From Mycobacterium sp. ITM-2016-00317 (GTDB taxonomy: Bacteria; Actinomycetota; Actinomycetes; Mycobacteriales; Mycobacteriaceae), in contig NZ_CP134399.1 of the NCBI RefSeq assembly GCF_002968295.1, positions 1,488,001 to 1,552,000 of the forward strand: a DNA stretch of 64,000 nt. Reading direction: 5' to 3'. The notes beneath the pieces are model-generated. The model was not told the DNA's origin and made no database searches. It saw nothing but the letters and a program-made list of their open reading frames with translations. The position numbers and the translations under genes are program-made. Of the stretch, positions 45,741 to 55,087 are shown piece after piece. Within the stretch, counting starts at the first letter, position 1. Each line of letters begins with the position of its first letter.

Positions 45741-47068
45741 TGTGGTGTCTCGGGACATCGTTGACACTTATGTCGCGGGACATCGCTGACAGTTATGGTG
45801 CCGGTCGGGGTTCACGGGTGCGATAGGTACGGGTGGATTTGTCGCCGCGCTGGTAGCTGCGCGTGGGGTCGGCGGTGAAGGATCGGACCAGCTTCGTGCC
45901 GCTGAGGATGGTGATGTGTGTGCCGTCGCGGATGACGTCGCAATCATGGCCGGCCCAGCGCACACCGACGTTGACCTTGTAGGGCGCAACGAACACGTAT
46001 CCCGATGTCTGGCCGACGGTGTGGCGGCTGACCACCACCGGTGCCGGCACCGGGCGCTCGGCGGGGCGGGCCTTGGCGGTGGCGCCGAACACCTCGGCCG
46101 GAGTGGCCCCGCGCAATGCGCGGTGGGGCCGCTGGTGGTTGTAGAAGCTGCGGAACCGCTCGAGTTGGGCGTTGAGTTCATTGGCGGTGGCGGCAGGGTC
46201 GCGGGCGGCCAGCCAGTTCTTCAGCGTCTGCCAGAACCGCTCGATCTTGCCGCAGGTCTGCGGATGAAACGGTGCCGAATTGATGGTCCGCACGCCCAGG
46301 GCGCGCAGGTTGATCTCGAACGCCGATTCATGCGCGTGGAATCTCCCGGTGTAAACGATCCCGTTGTCCGACAATGACATCGACGGGATCCCGCATTCGT
46401 CGATACCCGCCAGGATCACCTCCCAGACGAGCGCGGCGTCGGCGTCACCTGCACACGCACGTAACCCCACCACGTAGCGGGAGTGGTCATCAATGCTGCC
46501 CGCGATGCCCGCCAGGGTGCCGTCGGCCAGCGCCCACCCGGTCCAGTCGGATTGCCAACACTCGTTGGGCCGATCGAAGACAAACCGCCTGGTGGCCGAC
46601 TTCGGACGTTTCCGCGGCTGCGCGATGATCGCCCCGCGCCGGGTCAGGATCTGCCACACCGTCGACACCGACGGCACCACGACACCCTCGCGCTGCAATG
46701 ACCACACGATCGACTGTGCGCCGTGATCAAGACCGTCCTCGATCAACTGCTTGCGCCGCGACACGATCAGGTCTTCTACCTCGACCGGAGTCTGCCCCGG
46801 ACAACTCAGCGGACGCCGTGACAGCTCCTGCAGCCCCTCGATACCGCCCTCACGGAACCGCCGACGATACTTGTAGAACGTCTCCCGACTGATCTGGTTG
46901 TCGCGGCAGAACTGGGCCACGTTCTCGATCTGCCCGGCCAACGCCGCAGCCATGCGAATGTCCATCGCCGTCACCTTCTGGGCCATGAACCATCCTGGTC
47001 GTGGCCCCTAATCAGGTGTCAGCGATGTCCCGCGACATACACGTGTCAGCGATGTCCCCGAACAGAAC
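45741..47068 (-). mobile_element. IS481-family insertion sequence, intact, about 1.33 kb
   Basis: The element carries one transposase gene and related ends. Each end has two spaced copies of a motif close to GGGACATCGCTGACA (left 45752-45766 and 45777-45791; right, inverted, at about 47023-47037 and 47045-47059). Outside lies a 16-base direct repeat, AGCACCCTCAGGGTCG, at 45725-45740 and 47069-47084, which is the target duplication or close to it. The outermost four or five bases at each end do not match each other, so the termini may be 45746 and 47064. Confidence 0.85.
45793..46986 (-). CDS. IS481-family transposase
   Basis: A 397-residue DDE recombinase that looks functional. An N-terminal helix-turn-helix (VAQFCRDNQISRETFYKYRRRF) binds the ends. 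The catalytic residues are all present: Asp147 in WQSDWTG, Asp207 in SLSDNGIVY and Glu249 in CGKIERFWQTLK. The C-terminal part (RHTVGQTSGYVFVAPYKVNVG) is normal for the family. Start is ATG 46986. It is transcribed against the flanking genes. Confidence 0.93.
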   Translation of the reverse strand: MAQKVTAMDIRMAAALAGQIENVAQFCRDNQISRETFYKYRRRFREGGIEGLQELSRRPLSCPGQTPVEVEDLIVSRRKQLIEDGLDHGAQSIVWSLQREGVVVPSVSTVWQILTRRGAIIAQPRKRPKSATRRFVFDRPNECWQSDWTGWALADGTLAGIAGSIDDHSRYVVGLRACAGDADAALVWEVILAGIDECGIPSMSLSDNGIVYTGRFHAHESAFEINLRALGVRTINSAPFHPQTCGKIERFWQTLKNWLAARDPAATANELNAQLERFRSFYNHQRPHRALRGATPAEVFGATAKARPAERPVPAPVVVSRHTVGQTSGYVFVAPYKVNVGVRWAGHDCDVIRDGTHITILSGTKLVRSFTADPTRSYQRGDKSTRTYRTREPRPAP

Positions 47069-47095
47069 AGCACCCTCAGGGTCGCATTGCGCGCC
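47069..47095. repeat. GGCGCGCT hairpin, copy 2, right half
   Basis: 47069-47084 repeats 45725-45740 exactly. 47085-47095 then completes the hairpin (CATTGCGCGCC) as in copy 1. Confidence 0.7.
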
Positions 47096-47207
47096 CGATT
47101 CGCAATGACTGGTTTACAAAGAGCGGGGTTGTGTCTAGACAACGGACAAATTGCCTTCTATAGTCAACCGCAGTTAGGTGACCGCACTCACAGCAAGGAG
47201 GCATCGG

Positions 47208-48443
47208 GTGACCGCACCAGAGATTTCCGGGGTATTCGAAGCAGACGCCGACCAGTGGCGCGACAAGAAGCGCTACCTGTGGCTGATGGGCTTGATCGCC
47301 CCGACAGCGTTGTTCGTGATGCTGCCGCTGATCTGGGCCCTGAACCAGGCGGGCTGGCACGCCGCGGCGCAGGTGCCGCTGTGGATCGGCCCGATCCTGC
47401 TCTACATCGTGCTGCCCACGCTGGACCGGCTGTTCGGCCCCGACGGCCAGAACCCGCCCGACGAGGTGATGGAGCGCCTGGAGAACGACAAGTACTACCG
47501 CTACTGCACCTACGTCTACATCCCGTTCCAATACGCCAGCGTGATCCTGGGCGCCTACCTGTTCACCGCGTCGGACCTGGGTTGGCTGGGCTTCGACGGC
47601 GGGCTGAGCTGGGCGGCCAAGATCGGCCTGGCGCTGTCGGTCGGCATGCTCGGCGGGGTCGGCATCAACACCGCCCACGAGATGGGACACAAGAAGGACT
47701 CGCTGGAGCGGTGGCTGGCCAAGATCACCCTGGCCCAGACGTGCTACGGCCACTTCTACATCGAGCACAACCGCGGCCACCACGTCCGCGTCGCCACCCC
47801 GGAAGACCCGGCATCGGCCCGGTTCGGTGAGACGTTCTGGGAGTTCTTGCCGCGCAGCGTGTTCGGCAGCCTGAAGTCGGCCTGGGAGTTGGAGGCCAAG
47901 CGTCTGGAGCGGGCCGGCAAGAGCAAGTGGCACTGGTCCAACGACGTGCTCAACGCGTGGGCGATGTCGGCGGTGTTCTACGGCGTGCTGATCGCGGTGT
48001 TCGGCTGGGCGCTGCTCCCGTACATCGTCATCTCGGCGGTGTTCGGCTTCACCCTGCTGGAGACCGTGAACTACCTGGAGCACTACGGCCTGCTGCGGCA
48101 GAAGACCGCGAGCGGCCGCTACGAGCGCTGCGCGCCCGCCCACAGCTGGAACTCCGACCACATCGTCACCAACCTGTTCCTGTACCACCTGCAGCGCCAC
48201 AGCGACCATCACGCCAACCCGACCCGGCGCTACCAGACGCTGCGCAGCATGGCTGACGCCCCGAACCTGCCCAGCGGTTACGCGTCGATGATCGGGCTGA
48301 CCTACTTCCCGCCGTTGTGGCGCAAGGTGATGGACCACCGCGTGCTCGCGCACTACGACGGCGACCTCAGCCGGGTGAACATCCACCCGCGGATGCGCGA
48401 CAAGGTGCTGGCCCGCTACGGCGCGGGCGAGGAGCAGGCGTGA
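47208..48443 (+). CDS. alkB: Alkane 1-monooxygenase AlkB
   Basis: Integral membrane di-iron enzyme that hydroxylates the terminal carbon of medium- and long-chain alkanes using electrons from rubredoxin. The 411-residue protein has six membrane helices and all His boxes: NTAHEMGHKK, EHNRGHHVRVATPEDPASAR, LQRHSDHHAN and the NYLEHYGL signature. AAGGAGG stands seven bases before GTG 47208, which rules out the ATG-like start at 47178. Its stop overlaps the rubA start in GTGA. The operon alkB-rubA-rubB-tetR follows the order of Rv3252c-Rv3249c. Confidence 0.95.
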   Translation: MTAPEISGVFEADADQWRDKKRYLWLMGLIAPTALFVMLPLIWALNQAGWHAAAQVPLWIGPILLYIVLPTLDRLFGPDGQNPPDEVMERLENDKYYRYCTYVYIPFQYASVILGAYLFTASDLGWLGFDGGLSWAAKIGLALSVGMLGGVGINTAHEMGHKKDSLERWLAKITLAQTCYGHFYIEHNRGHHVRVATPEDPASARFGETFWEFLPRSVFGSLKSAWELEAKRLERAGKSKWHWSNDVLNAWAMSAVFYGVLIAVFGWALLPYIVISAVFGFTLLETVNYLEHYGLLRQKTASGRYERCAPAHSWNSDHIVTNLFLYHLQRHSDHHANPTRRYQTLRSMADAPNLPSGYASMIGLTYFPPLWRKVMDHRVLAHYDGDLSRVNIHPRMRDKVLARYGAGEEQA

Positions 48444-48601
48444 GCACCTACCGTTGCCCCGGCTGCGACTACGTCTACGACGAAGCCAAAGGTGAACCCC
48501 GCGAAGGGTTTCCGGCAGGCACCCGCTGGGCTGACGTGCCCGACGACTGGTGCTGCCCGGACTGCGCGGTCCGGGAGAAGGTCGACTTCGAACCGGTGTG
48601 A
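48440..48601 (+). CDS. rubA: Rubredoxin A
   Basis: A 53-residue iron-sulfur electron carrier for AlkB. The four iron-binding Cys are in YRCPGCDYVYDE and DWCCPDCAVREK. GTG 48440 overlaps the alkB stop by four bases. It is of the type that often cannot transfer to AlkB alone; the second rubredoxin is the usual AlkG2-type partner, but which is which was not tested. Confidence 0.93.
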   Translation: MSTYRCPGCDYVYDEAKGEPREGFPAGTRWADVPDDWCCPDCAVREKVDFEPV

Positions 48602-48608
48602 ACGACAG

Positions 48609-48664
48609 CGAGAGTGCACTCAGAGCGTGGAAAAGCGCGAGCGGGCGCTCTGAGTGCACTCTCG
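48609..48664. repeat. Perfect 19-base inverted repeat between rubA and rubB
   Basis: CGAGAGTGCACTCAGAGCG (48609-48627) pairs exactly with 48646-48664 around an 18-base loop. It fills the space between two genes of one operon, so it may reduce read-through into rubB or protect the alkB-rubA message. TGCACTC is shared with the GCGAGCGTGCA hairpin family. Confidence 0.75.
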
Positions 48665-48695
48665 GGTAACAGAGCGATAAAAGGAAGGCAGAGCG

Positions 48696-48875
48696 ATGGA
48701 CTACAAGCTGTTCGTGTGCGTGCAGTGCGGATTCGAGTACGACGAGGCCAAAGGCTGGCCCGAGGACGGCATCGCGCCCGGCACCCGCTGGGACGACATC
48801 CCCGACGACTGGAGCTGCCCGGACTGCGGCGCGGCCAAGTCGGACTTCGACATGGTCGAGGTCGCCCGGCCGTGA
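48696..48875 (+). CDS. rubB: Rubredoxin B
   Basis: A 59-residue rubredoxin with Cys pairs in [12 protein letters not shown] and [13 protein letters not shown] and the DDIPDDW motif. It hands electrons from rubredoxin reductase to AlkB. AAAGGAAGG lies just upstream of ATG 48696. It is separated from rubA by a strong hairpin, unlike the alkB-rubA overlap. Confidence 0.93.
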   Translation: MDYKLFVCVQCGFEYDEAKGWPEDGIAPGTRWDDIPDDWSCPDCGAAKSDFDMVEVARP

Positions 48876-48945
48876 ACGCACGCGGCGGCGGGTCGTGACC
48901 GCGGCGGCGGGCCTCGCCGCCGCGGGAAGCGTTATTGTCGCGCGT

Positions 48946-49578
48946 GTGAGCAGCCCCAGCGACAAGCGCATCTCCTATGCCGAGGCGTCGCGGGTGCTGT
49001 TGCGCGACTCGATCCTCGACGGCATGCGCGAGATGCTGTTCGACCGCGACTGGTCCAACATCACGCTCTCCGACGTCGCCAAGGCCGCGGGCATCAGCCG
49101 CCAGACCATCTACAACGAGTTCGGCTCGCGGCAGGGACTGGCCCAGGCCTACGCGATGCGACTGGCCGACCGGCTCGTCGACCAGATCCACACCGCCATC
49201 GACGACAACGTCGGCGACGTGTACGCGGCGTTCCTGCAAGGATTCCGCGATTTCTTCGCCGAGTCGGCCGCCGACCCGCTGGTGGTCTCGCTGCTTACCG
49301 GAACCTCCAAGCCCGATCTGCTGCAGCTGATCACCACCGACAGCGCGCCGATCATCAACCACTGCTCCGCCCGGCTCGCCGAGACGTTCATGACCGGCTG
49401 GGTGCACAGCAGCGCCGAGGACGCCGGCGTGCTGGCCCGGGCCATCGTCCGGCTCGCGATGAGCTACATCTCGATGCCGCCCGAGGCGGACCACGACGTG
49501 GCCCGCGACCTGGCCCGCCTGATGACGCCGTTCGCCGAGCGGTACGGCGTCATCGACCCAGGTGACGGACGGCCGTGA
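48946..49578 (+). CDS. TetR-family regulator of the alkB operon (Rv3249c/AlkX-like)
   Basis: A 210-residue repressor type. The N-terminal helix-turn-helix is ITLSDVAKAAGISRQTIYNEFGSRQGLAQAYA (about 35-65); the rest is the ligand-binding domain. Placed last in the alkB operon, it probably represses it and responds to an alkane-derived fatty acid. The start at GTG 48946 fits the family; the frame is open to 48895. No palindromic operator was identified. Confidence 0.85.
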   Translation: MSSPSDKRISYAEASRVLLRDSILDGMREMLFDRDWSNITLSDVAKAAGISRQTIYNEFGSRQGLAQAYAMRLADRLVDQIHTAIDDNVGDVYAAFLQGFRDFFAESAADPLVVSLLTGTSKPDLLQLITTDSAPIINHCSARLAETFMTGWVHSSAEDAGVLARAIVRLAMSYISMPPEADHDVARDLARLMTPFAERYGVIDPGDGRP

Positions 49579-49746
49579 CCTGGTCTGCGGCCCGAGGCGC
49601 TACGGTGTCATAGACGCCCCTGGCCGGCAGAGCGCTGAAGCGCCTGTCCCGCGAGCCCGCAGGCCGGGGTTGTTCGCATGGGTTCCGCCACAGCGCGCGC
49701 ACCCGTGCGCTCACAGGCAATTGACGAAACACAAAAGGGGCTCTAC

Positions 49747-51207
<1,461 letters not shown>

Positions 51208-51208
51208 C

Positions 51209-51694
51209 GTGCAGAAGTTGTTGCGAGCGGCAACGCTCGGCTTAGCGCTGGCCCTGACTGCATGTCAGGGCCAGCCTGCCGAGCAGGCCGAGGACGTCGA
51301 GACCGCCACCACCCGCCCCGGGCCGGAGGTGCGCCACGACACCGCCGAGCTGGCCGAGACGTTCCCGGCCCTCGGCACGCCGGTCTCGGCGTCGTGGATC
51401 CGGTGGGACAACACCGGTACGGCCGAGAAGCCCAGGACGAAGGTGGTCTGGATCGACGCCGTCGTCGAGGTGACTCCGGAGACGATGAATGCCCTTGTCA
51501 CCGAACATGAGTCAGAGGACCGCGGGCAGGTGCCCGCGGTGCAGAAGGTGCTGGAGCCCGAACTGCCGCCGGGCCCGTACCGCACCGGCATCGAGCTGAA
51601 CATGGCGTTCGCCGCGGACCGAACCAGCACCCGGGTGTTCCTCGACCCGCCGCACGACACCGTCGTGCTGCAGTCCTACCGCATCGGGGCCTGA
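51209..51694 (+). CDS. Putative lipoprotein, function unknown
   Basis: A 161-residue exported protein. The signal MQKLLRAATLGLALALTAC ends in a lipobox with Cys19, so it is likely a lipid-anchored surface protein. The mature part is mainly beta-rich (ASWIRWDNTGTAEKPRTKVVWIDAVVEVTPETM, STRVFLDPPHDTVVLQSYRIG) with no recognised domain. Start is GTG 51209, one base after the sahH stop; it may be translated by coupling. Rather specific to this group of mycobacteria, as far as I can judge. Confidence 0.7.
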   Translation: MQKLLRAATLGLALALTACQGQPAEQAEDVETATTRPGPEVRHDTAELAETFPALGTPVSASWIRWDNTGTAEKPRTKVVWIDAVVEVTPETMNALVTEHESEDRGQVPAVQKVLEPELPPGPYRTGIELNMAFAADRTSTRVFLDPPHDTVVLQSYRIGA

Positions 51695-51698
51695 CGGA

Positions 51699-52532
51699 CT
51701 AGGCGACCTGCAGCGTGACGTAGCGCGCCGCGTCGGTGGGCAACAGCCCCAACTGCCGGTACACATTCGACCGCCACACCGGGGCCTGCGAGTTCACCAC
51801 GATGCCGCCCAACGCCCAGCTGTGCATCTGCCCGTCGCCGATGATCACCGTCAGATCGGCCTGCGGGTCCTGCGCGAGCACCGCGTCGCGGAACGCGAGC
51901 ACGCCGGGATAGAGCTTTTCGATCGTCCCGATGTACACCGTGGTCGGGGGCAGGCCGCTCAGGTCGCCGTTGATCGGGTTCACCCGCGGATCGTCCATGT
52001 CCCAGTCGCCGTTCCAGCGTGGGCCTTCGCCGGGCGCGCGCCGCGGCAGGATCGGATCGTCGATCGCGTCGACCTCCGGTCCGCGCAGCGTCAGGTGCAG
52101 CGCCGGTGACACCAGCACCATCCGCGACGGCTGGGACTGCGACACCACGCAGGCCACCTGGATCTTGCAGCGGCGCGCCAACTCCTGCGCCACCAACACC
52201 GCGTACGAGCCGCCCGAGGAATCCCCGTACAGGCTGACGTTGTCCACGCCGTGCGCGTCGATCAGCGACTTCAGGTAGTCGGCCATCGGCGGCACCAGCG
52301 TGGCCGCGGTCCCGGTGCCCTTCGGCGGCGCCATCGGATAGATCGGCACCAGCACCGTGGCTCCGGTCTCGCGGGCCATCTGCGCGTAGTCCGACCAGTG
52401 CAGCACCGTCGCCGAGGCCTCGAAGCCGCCGCCGTGCAGCGCCACCACGTACTCACCGGATGGCTTGGCGGAGGCCAACTCCCACACCGTCCACCCGTCG
52501 TGCAACCGTTCGGTGACGGTCAGCCCGAGCAT
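51699..52532 (-). CDS. Alpha/beta-hydrolase domain 2 of a split acidic secreted hydrolase
   Basis: A hormone-sensitive-lipase-like (alpha/beta hydrolase_3) domain with VALHGGGFEAS (oxyanion hole HGGG), the nucleophile elbow SLYGDSSGGSY (Ser), an Asp near DPRVNPINGDL, and the His in IGDGQMHSWAL. It begins at ATG 52532, sharing one base with the TGA of the preceding frame (TGATG), so it could be an independent coupled gene. But its frame continues upstream as PPWLLMLGLT in line with the first hydrolase, and a one-base loss in the G run at 52543-52547 would split one protein. 277 residues as annotated. Confidence 0.65.
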   Translation of the reverse strand: MLGLTVTERLHDGWTVWELASAKPSGEYVVALHGGGFEASATVLHWSDYAQMARETGATVLVPIYPMAPPKGTGTAATLVPPMADYLKSLIDAHGVDNVSLYGDSSGGSYAVLVAQELARRCKIQVACVVSQSQPSRMVLVSPALHLTLRGPEVDAIDDPILPRRAPGEGPRWNGDWDMDDPRVNPINGDLSGLPPTTVYIGTIEKLYPGVLAFRDAVLAQDPQADLTVIIGDGQMHSWALGGIVVNSQAPVWRSNVYRQLGLLPTDAARYVTLQVA

Positions 52533-53704
52533 CAACAGCCACGGGGGAGTGCTGCTGGTGGAGCCGCGGCGATCCCGCTGAGGATCTTGATGCCGGTCTC
52601 GTCGTTGATCCAACGCAGCGTGCGCAGCAGCCCGACGACGAACCTGTCGCCGAACGACGGCGGCGCGGTGACGATCGTCTTCGGGCCTGCTGCAACGTTA
52701 TTGAGCCCGAGTTGGCGGTAGATGTCGGGGCGCACCCGCATGGCCTGCGAGTTGATCGGCACGCCCAGCGCCCAGTCGTGGATCTGGCCCTGCCCGATCA
52801 CCGTCGAGATCACCGCGCCTGCGGCCGACCACTTCTCGTGCAGCAACAAAGTTTCGGGGAGGGAGAACTCCAGTGCGCCTTGATAGATCGTCGTCGGTGG
52901 TAGCCCGGCGATCACCTCGTCCTCGAAGAACAGCGGGCTGAGCATCGGGTCCCGGCGGTCGAGGCCGTGGCTCCAGTGGTTCGCGGCGTCGTAGAAGTCG
53001 AGGTTGTCGAAGTCGAAGACCGGGTCGTCGATGGTGCGGATGTCCGGGTTGGACAGCGAGGCGTCCGGGGTGATCGACACCAGCACCATGCTTGCCGGGA
53101 CAGGCTTGCCGGCCAGGATCAACTCGCGCACCGCCACCGGGGCCAGGATCGCGCCGGCCGAATCCCCGTACAGACTGACGTTGTCGGCGCCGTACCGGTC
53201 GATCTGCGCGGAGATGTACTGCGCCATGGCGGGCACGACTTGCGTGGCGGTGCCCCGGGGCGTCGTCGCCAGCGGGTACATCGGTACCAGGACCGTCGCG
53301 CCGGTCTCCCGGGCCATGTTCGAGTAGTCGATCCAGTGCAGCAGGATCGGCTCCAGGATGAAACCACCGCCGTGCAGGGCGACCACGGTCTTGCCGGTGG
53401 GGTTGGGCGGGTGGAACTCCCAGACCTTCCAGACGTTGTCCTCGGACACCGCGAACTCGGTGCGGTGGACGTCGAGCCCGAACTTCACGAACCACGGCGG
53501 CCGGTCGCTGGACAGCAGCTTGCCGATCTGACCGTAGATATCGATGCCGATGAACTGCGAGATGCCGCGCAGGATCCGCAGCGCGACGAGGGTGACCTTG
53601 TCGAAGAACGAGGGCTCCGGGGTGTAGACGATCAAGTTCGCGGCGGCCGCGACGACCGCACCGCTGGTTGTCGCATCGGCGTCGCGGCGGGCCGCTCCGA
53701 GCAT
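52532..53704 (-). CDS. Alpha/beta-hydrolase domain 1 of a split acidic secreted hydrolase
   Basis: A 390-residue frame with a lead-in segment (EPSFFDKVTLVALRILRGISQFIG) and an alpha/beta hydrolase_3 domain: VALHGGGFILEP, the nucleophile elbow NVSLYGDSAGAI, and a catalytic His in IGQGQIHDWALG. It is about as similar to domain 2 as tandem duplicates are (SNMARETGATVLVPMYPLA versus AQMARETGATVLVPIYPMA). Its frame extends upstream through a Pro-rich linker (QRDLDVPESPAVPAAPP) that adjoins the acidic leader in another frame, so ATG 53704 is probably not the true start. Short acyl ester hydrolysis is expected. Confidence 0.7.
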   Translation of the reverse strand: MLGAARRDADATTSGAVVAAAANLIVYTPEPSFFDKVTLVALRILRGISQFIGIDIYGQIGKLLSSDRPPWFVKFGLDVHRTEFAVSEDNVWKVWEFHPPNPTGKTVVALHGGGFILEPILLHWIDYSNMARETGATVLVPMYPLATTPRGTATQVVPAMAQYISAQIDRYGADNVSLYGDSAGAILAPVAVRELILAGKPVPASMVLVSITPDASLSNPDIRTIDDPVFDFDNLDFYDAANHWSHGLDRRDPMLSPLFFEDEVIAGLPPTTIYQGALEFSLPETLLLHEKWSAAGAVISTVIGQGQIHDWALGVPINSQAMRVRPDIYRQLGLNNVAAGPKTIVTAPPSFGDRFVVGLLRTLRWINDETGIKILSGIAAAPPAALPRGC

Positions 53705-54285
53705 CGACCACAGCGCCGGCGCGGCCGCCGGCGGCGAGGGCGGGGCGGCCGGGACCGCGGGGGACTCCGGGACGTCGAGGTCGCGCTGCGTGGTGGCGGG
53801 GCCGGCGCAGGCGGGACGTCCGTCTCGTCACGCGGCGCGGGGTCGCTCGCCGACGGCTCCGCCACAGGGAGTTCGTCGGCCGGGAGTTCGGCGCCGACGT
53901 CGTCGGAGGTCTGCGCGTCGTCGCTCACCACGTCGTCGGGAAGTTCACCGCCGGGGAGGTCCTCGTCCTCGGCGGGTACGCCGGGGCGGCCACGGGCGTC
54001 GTTGACGTCGTCCTCTGCGACGTCGTCTTCTGCGAGGTCTTCGTCGCCGTCGTCGGAGCCGTCGGAGTCGTCGGCGTCCGATCCGTCGGTCACCGCGCCG
54101 CCGACGGTGGGGGTGTCGTCGTCGCGAGGGGGCCCGGTCTCGGTCTGGGACGCGTCACCGCCGCCCGTCCCGACCGACTCGTCGGCCGCGGCAACCCCGC
54201 AACCGAACCCGAGGAACACCGCCGCGCCGACCCCCGCCGCGGCAGCAACACCGACACCTTTGCCCAACGCCTGCCCACCCCGCAT
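53632..54285 (-). CDS. N-terminal exported acidic leader of the split hydrolase
   Basis: From ATG 54285: MRGGQALGKGVGVAAAAGVGAAVFLGFG and then CGVAAA-DESVGTGGGD form a signal sequence. About 130 residues of Asp, Glu, Ser, Thr and Pro follow. After DVPPAPAPPP (about 53800) the frame turns into Arg/Pro nonsense and stops at 53632. One extra base in the G run at 53798-53801 would join it to the hydrolase frame below. Reconstructed, gene and product would span 54285-51699, about 860 residues, with the same acidic-stalk plan as the aspartic protease at 24205. The N-terminal piece alone is likely not functional. Confidence 0.55.
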   Translation of the reverse strand: MRGGQALGKGVGVAAAAGVGAAVFLGFGCGVAAADESVGTGGGDASQTETGPPRDDDTPTVGGAVTDGSDADDSDGSDDGDEDLAEDDVAEDDVNDARGRPGVPAEDEDLPGGELPDDVVSDDAQTSDDVGAELPADELPVAEPSASDPAPRDETDVPPAPAPPPRSATSTSRSPPRSRPPRPRRRRPRRRCGRCSERPAATPMRQPAVRSSRPPRT

Positions 54286-54366
54286 TTGCAGAACTATGAA
54301 GGTCGATCCGGCCCAGGTCAATGTTTGCCCGCGTGACGCCCGGGGTTCCTCGATTAGGCTCGCCGG

Positions 54367-54999
54367 GTGCTCATCGTGATCGAGGGAGTCGACGGCGCCG
54401 GCAAACGGACGCTGACCAACGGGCTGCGCGCCGCGTTCGAATCCGGCGGCCGCTCCGTGGCCACTCTGGCGTTCCCGCGGTACGGCGTCTCGGTGCCCGC
54501 CGACGTCGCCGCCGAAGCTCTGCACGGCAGCCACGGTGACCTCGCCGACTCGGTGTACGGAATGGCGCTGCTGTTCGCGATGGACCGGGCAGGGGCGCGC
54601 GCCGAGATCGACGACCTCACGTCGGCCTACGACGTGGTCCTGCTGGACCGCTACGTCGCGTCCAACGCCGCCTACAGCGCGGCGCGGCTGCATCAGGGCG
54701 TCGACGGCGACGTCGTGACCTGGGTCGGCGACCTCGAATACCGGCGGTTGGGCCTGTCTGCCCCGGACTGGCAGGTGCTGCTCGATGTGCCGACCGAACT
54801 CGCGGCGCAGCGCGCGGTCAACCGGGCGGCCGAGGAAGCCGACCGGGCCCGCGACGCCTACGAACGCGACGACGGGTTACAGCGCCGCACCGGCGCCGTG
54901 TACGCCGAACTGGCCGCAGCGAACTGGGGCGGACCCTGGCTGGTGGTGCCCCCGGAGATCGATGCCACCGAGCTCGCCGGCCGTCTCACCTCGGACTGA
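54367..54999 (+). CDS. tmk: Thymidylate kinase
   Basis: Phosphorylates dTMP to dTDP for DNA synthesis. The 210-residue P-loop kinase has IEGVDGAGKRTLTNGL (P-loop), LDRYVASNAAYSAARL (the DRY-type substrate motif) and the LID with RAVNRAAEEADR. Start is GTG 54367. Its location before mtrA matches Rv3247c. Confidence 0.95.
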   Translation: MLIVIEGVDGAGKRTLTNGLRAAFESGGRSVATLAFPRYGVSVPADVAAEALHGSHGDLADSVYGMALLFAMDRAGARAEIDDLTSAYDVVLLDRYVASNAAYSAARLHQGVDGDVVTWVGDLEYRRLGLSAPDWQVLLDVPTELAAQRAVNRAAEEADRARDAYERDDGLQRRTGAVYAELAAANWGGPWLVVPPEIDATELAGRLTSD

Positions 55000-55087
55000 A
55001 AGTCGGTAACTGCGCGAACTGTCGCCCGAGCAGATAAGCTCCGTCCCGGGGAAGTCGCAACCGCGACAGTGAATTTCAGGGGGACCA

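Noticed and set aside
47076..48971. Open minus-strand frame of 631 codons opposite alkB-rubA-rubB
   Set aside because: It covers three certain genes and a hairpin, and its translation is low-complexity without family motifs.
49579..49746. S-adenosylhomocysteine riboswitch before sahH
   Set aside because: A CCGAGGCGC-like string and stem-forming segments are present, but I could not align them to the conserved core of the SAH riboswitch. An Infernal search with that model would decide.
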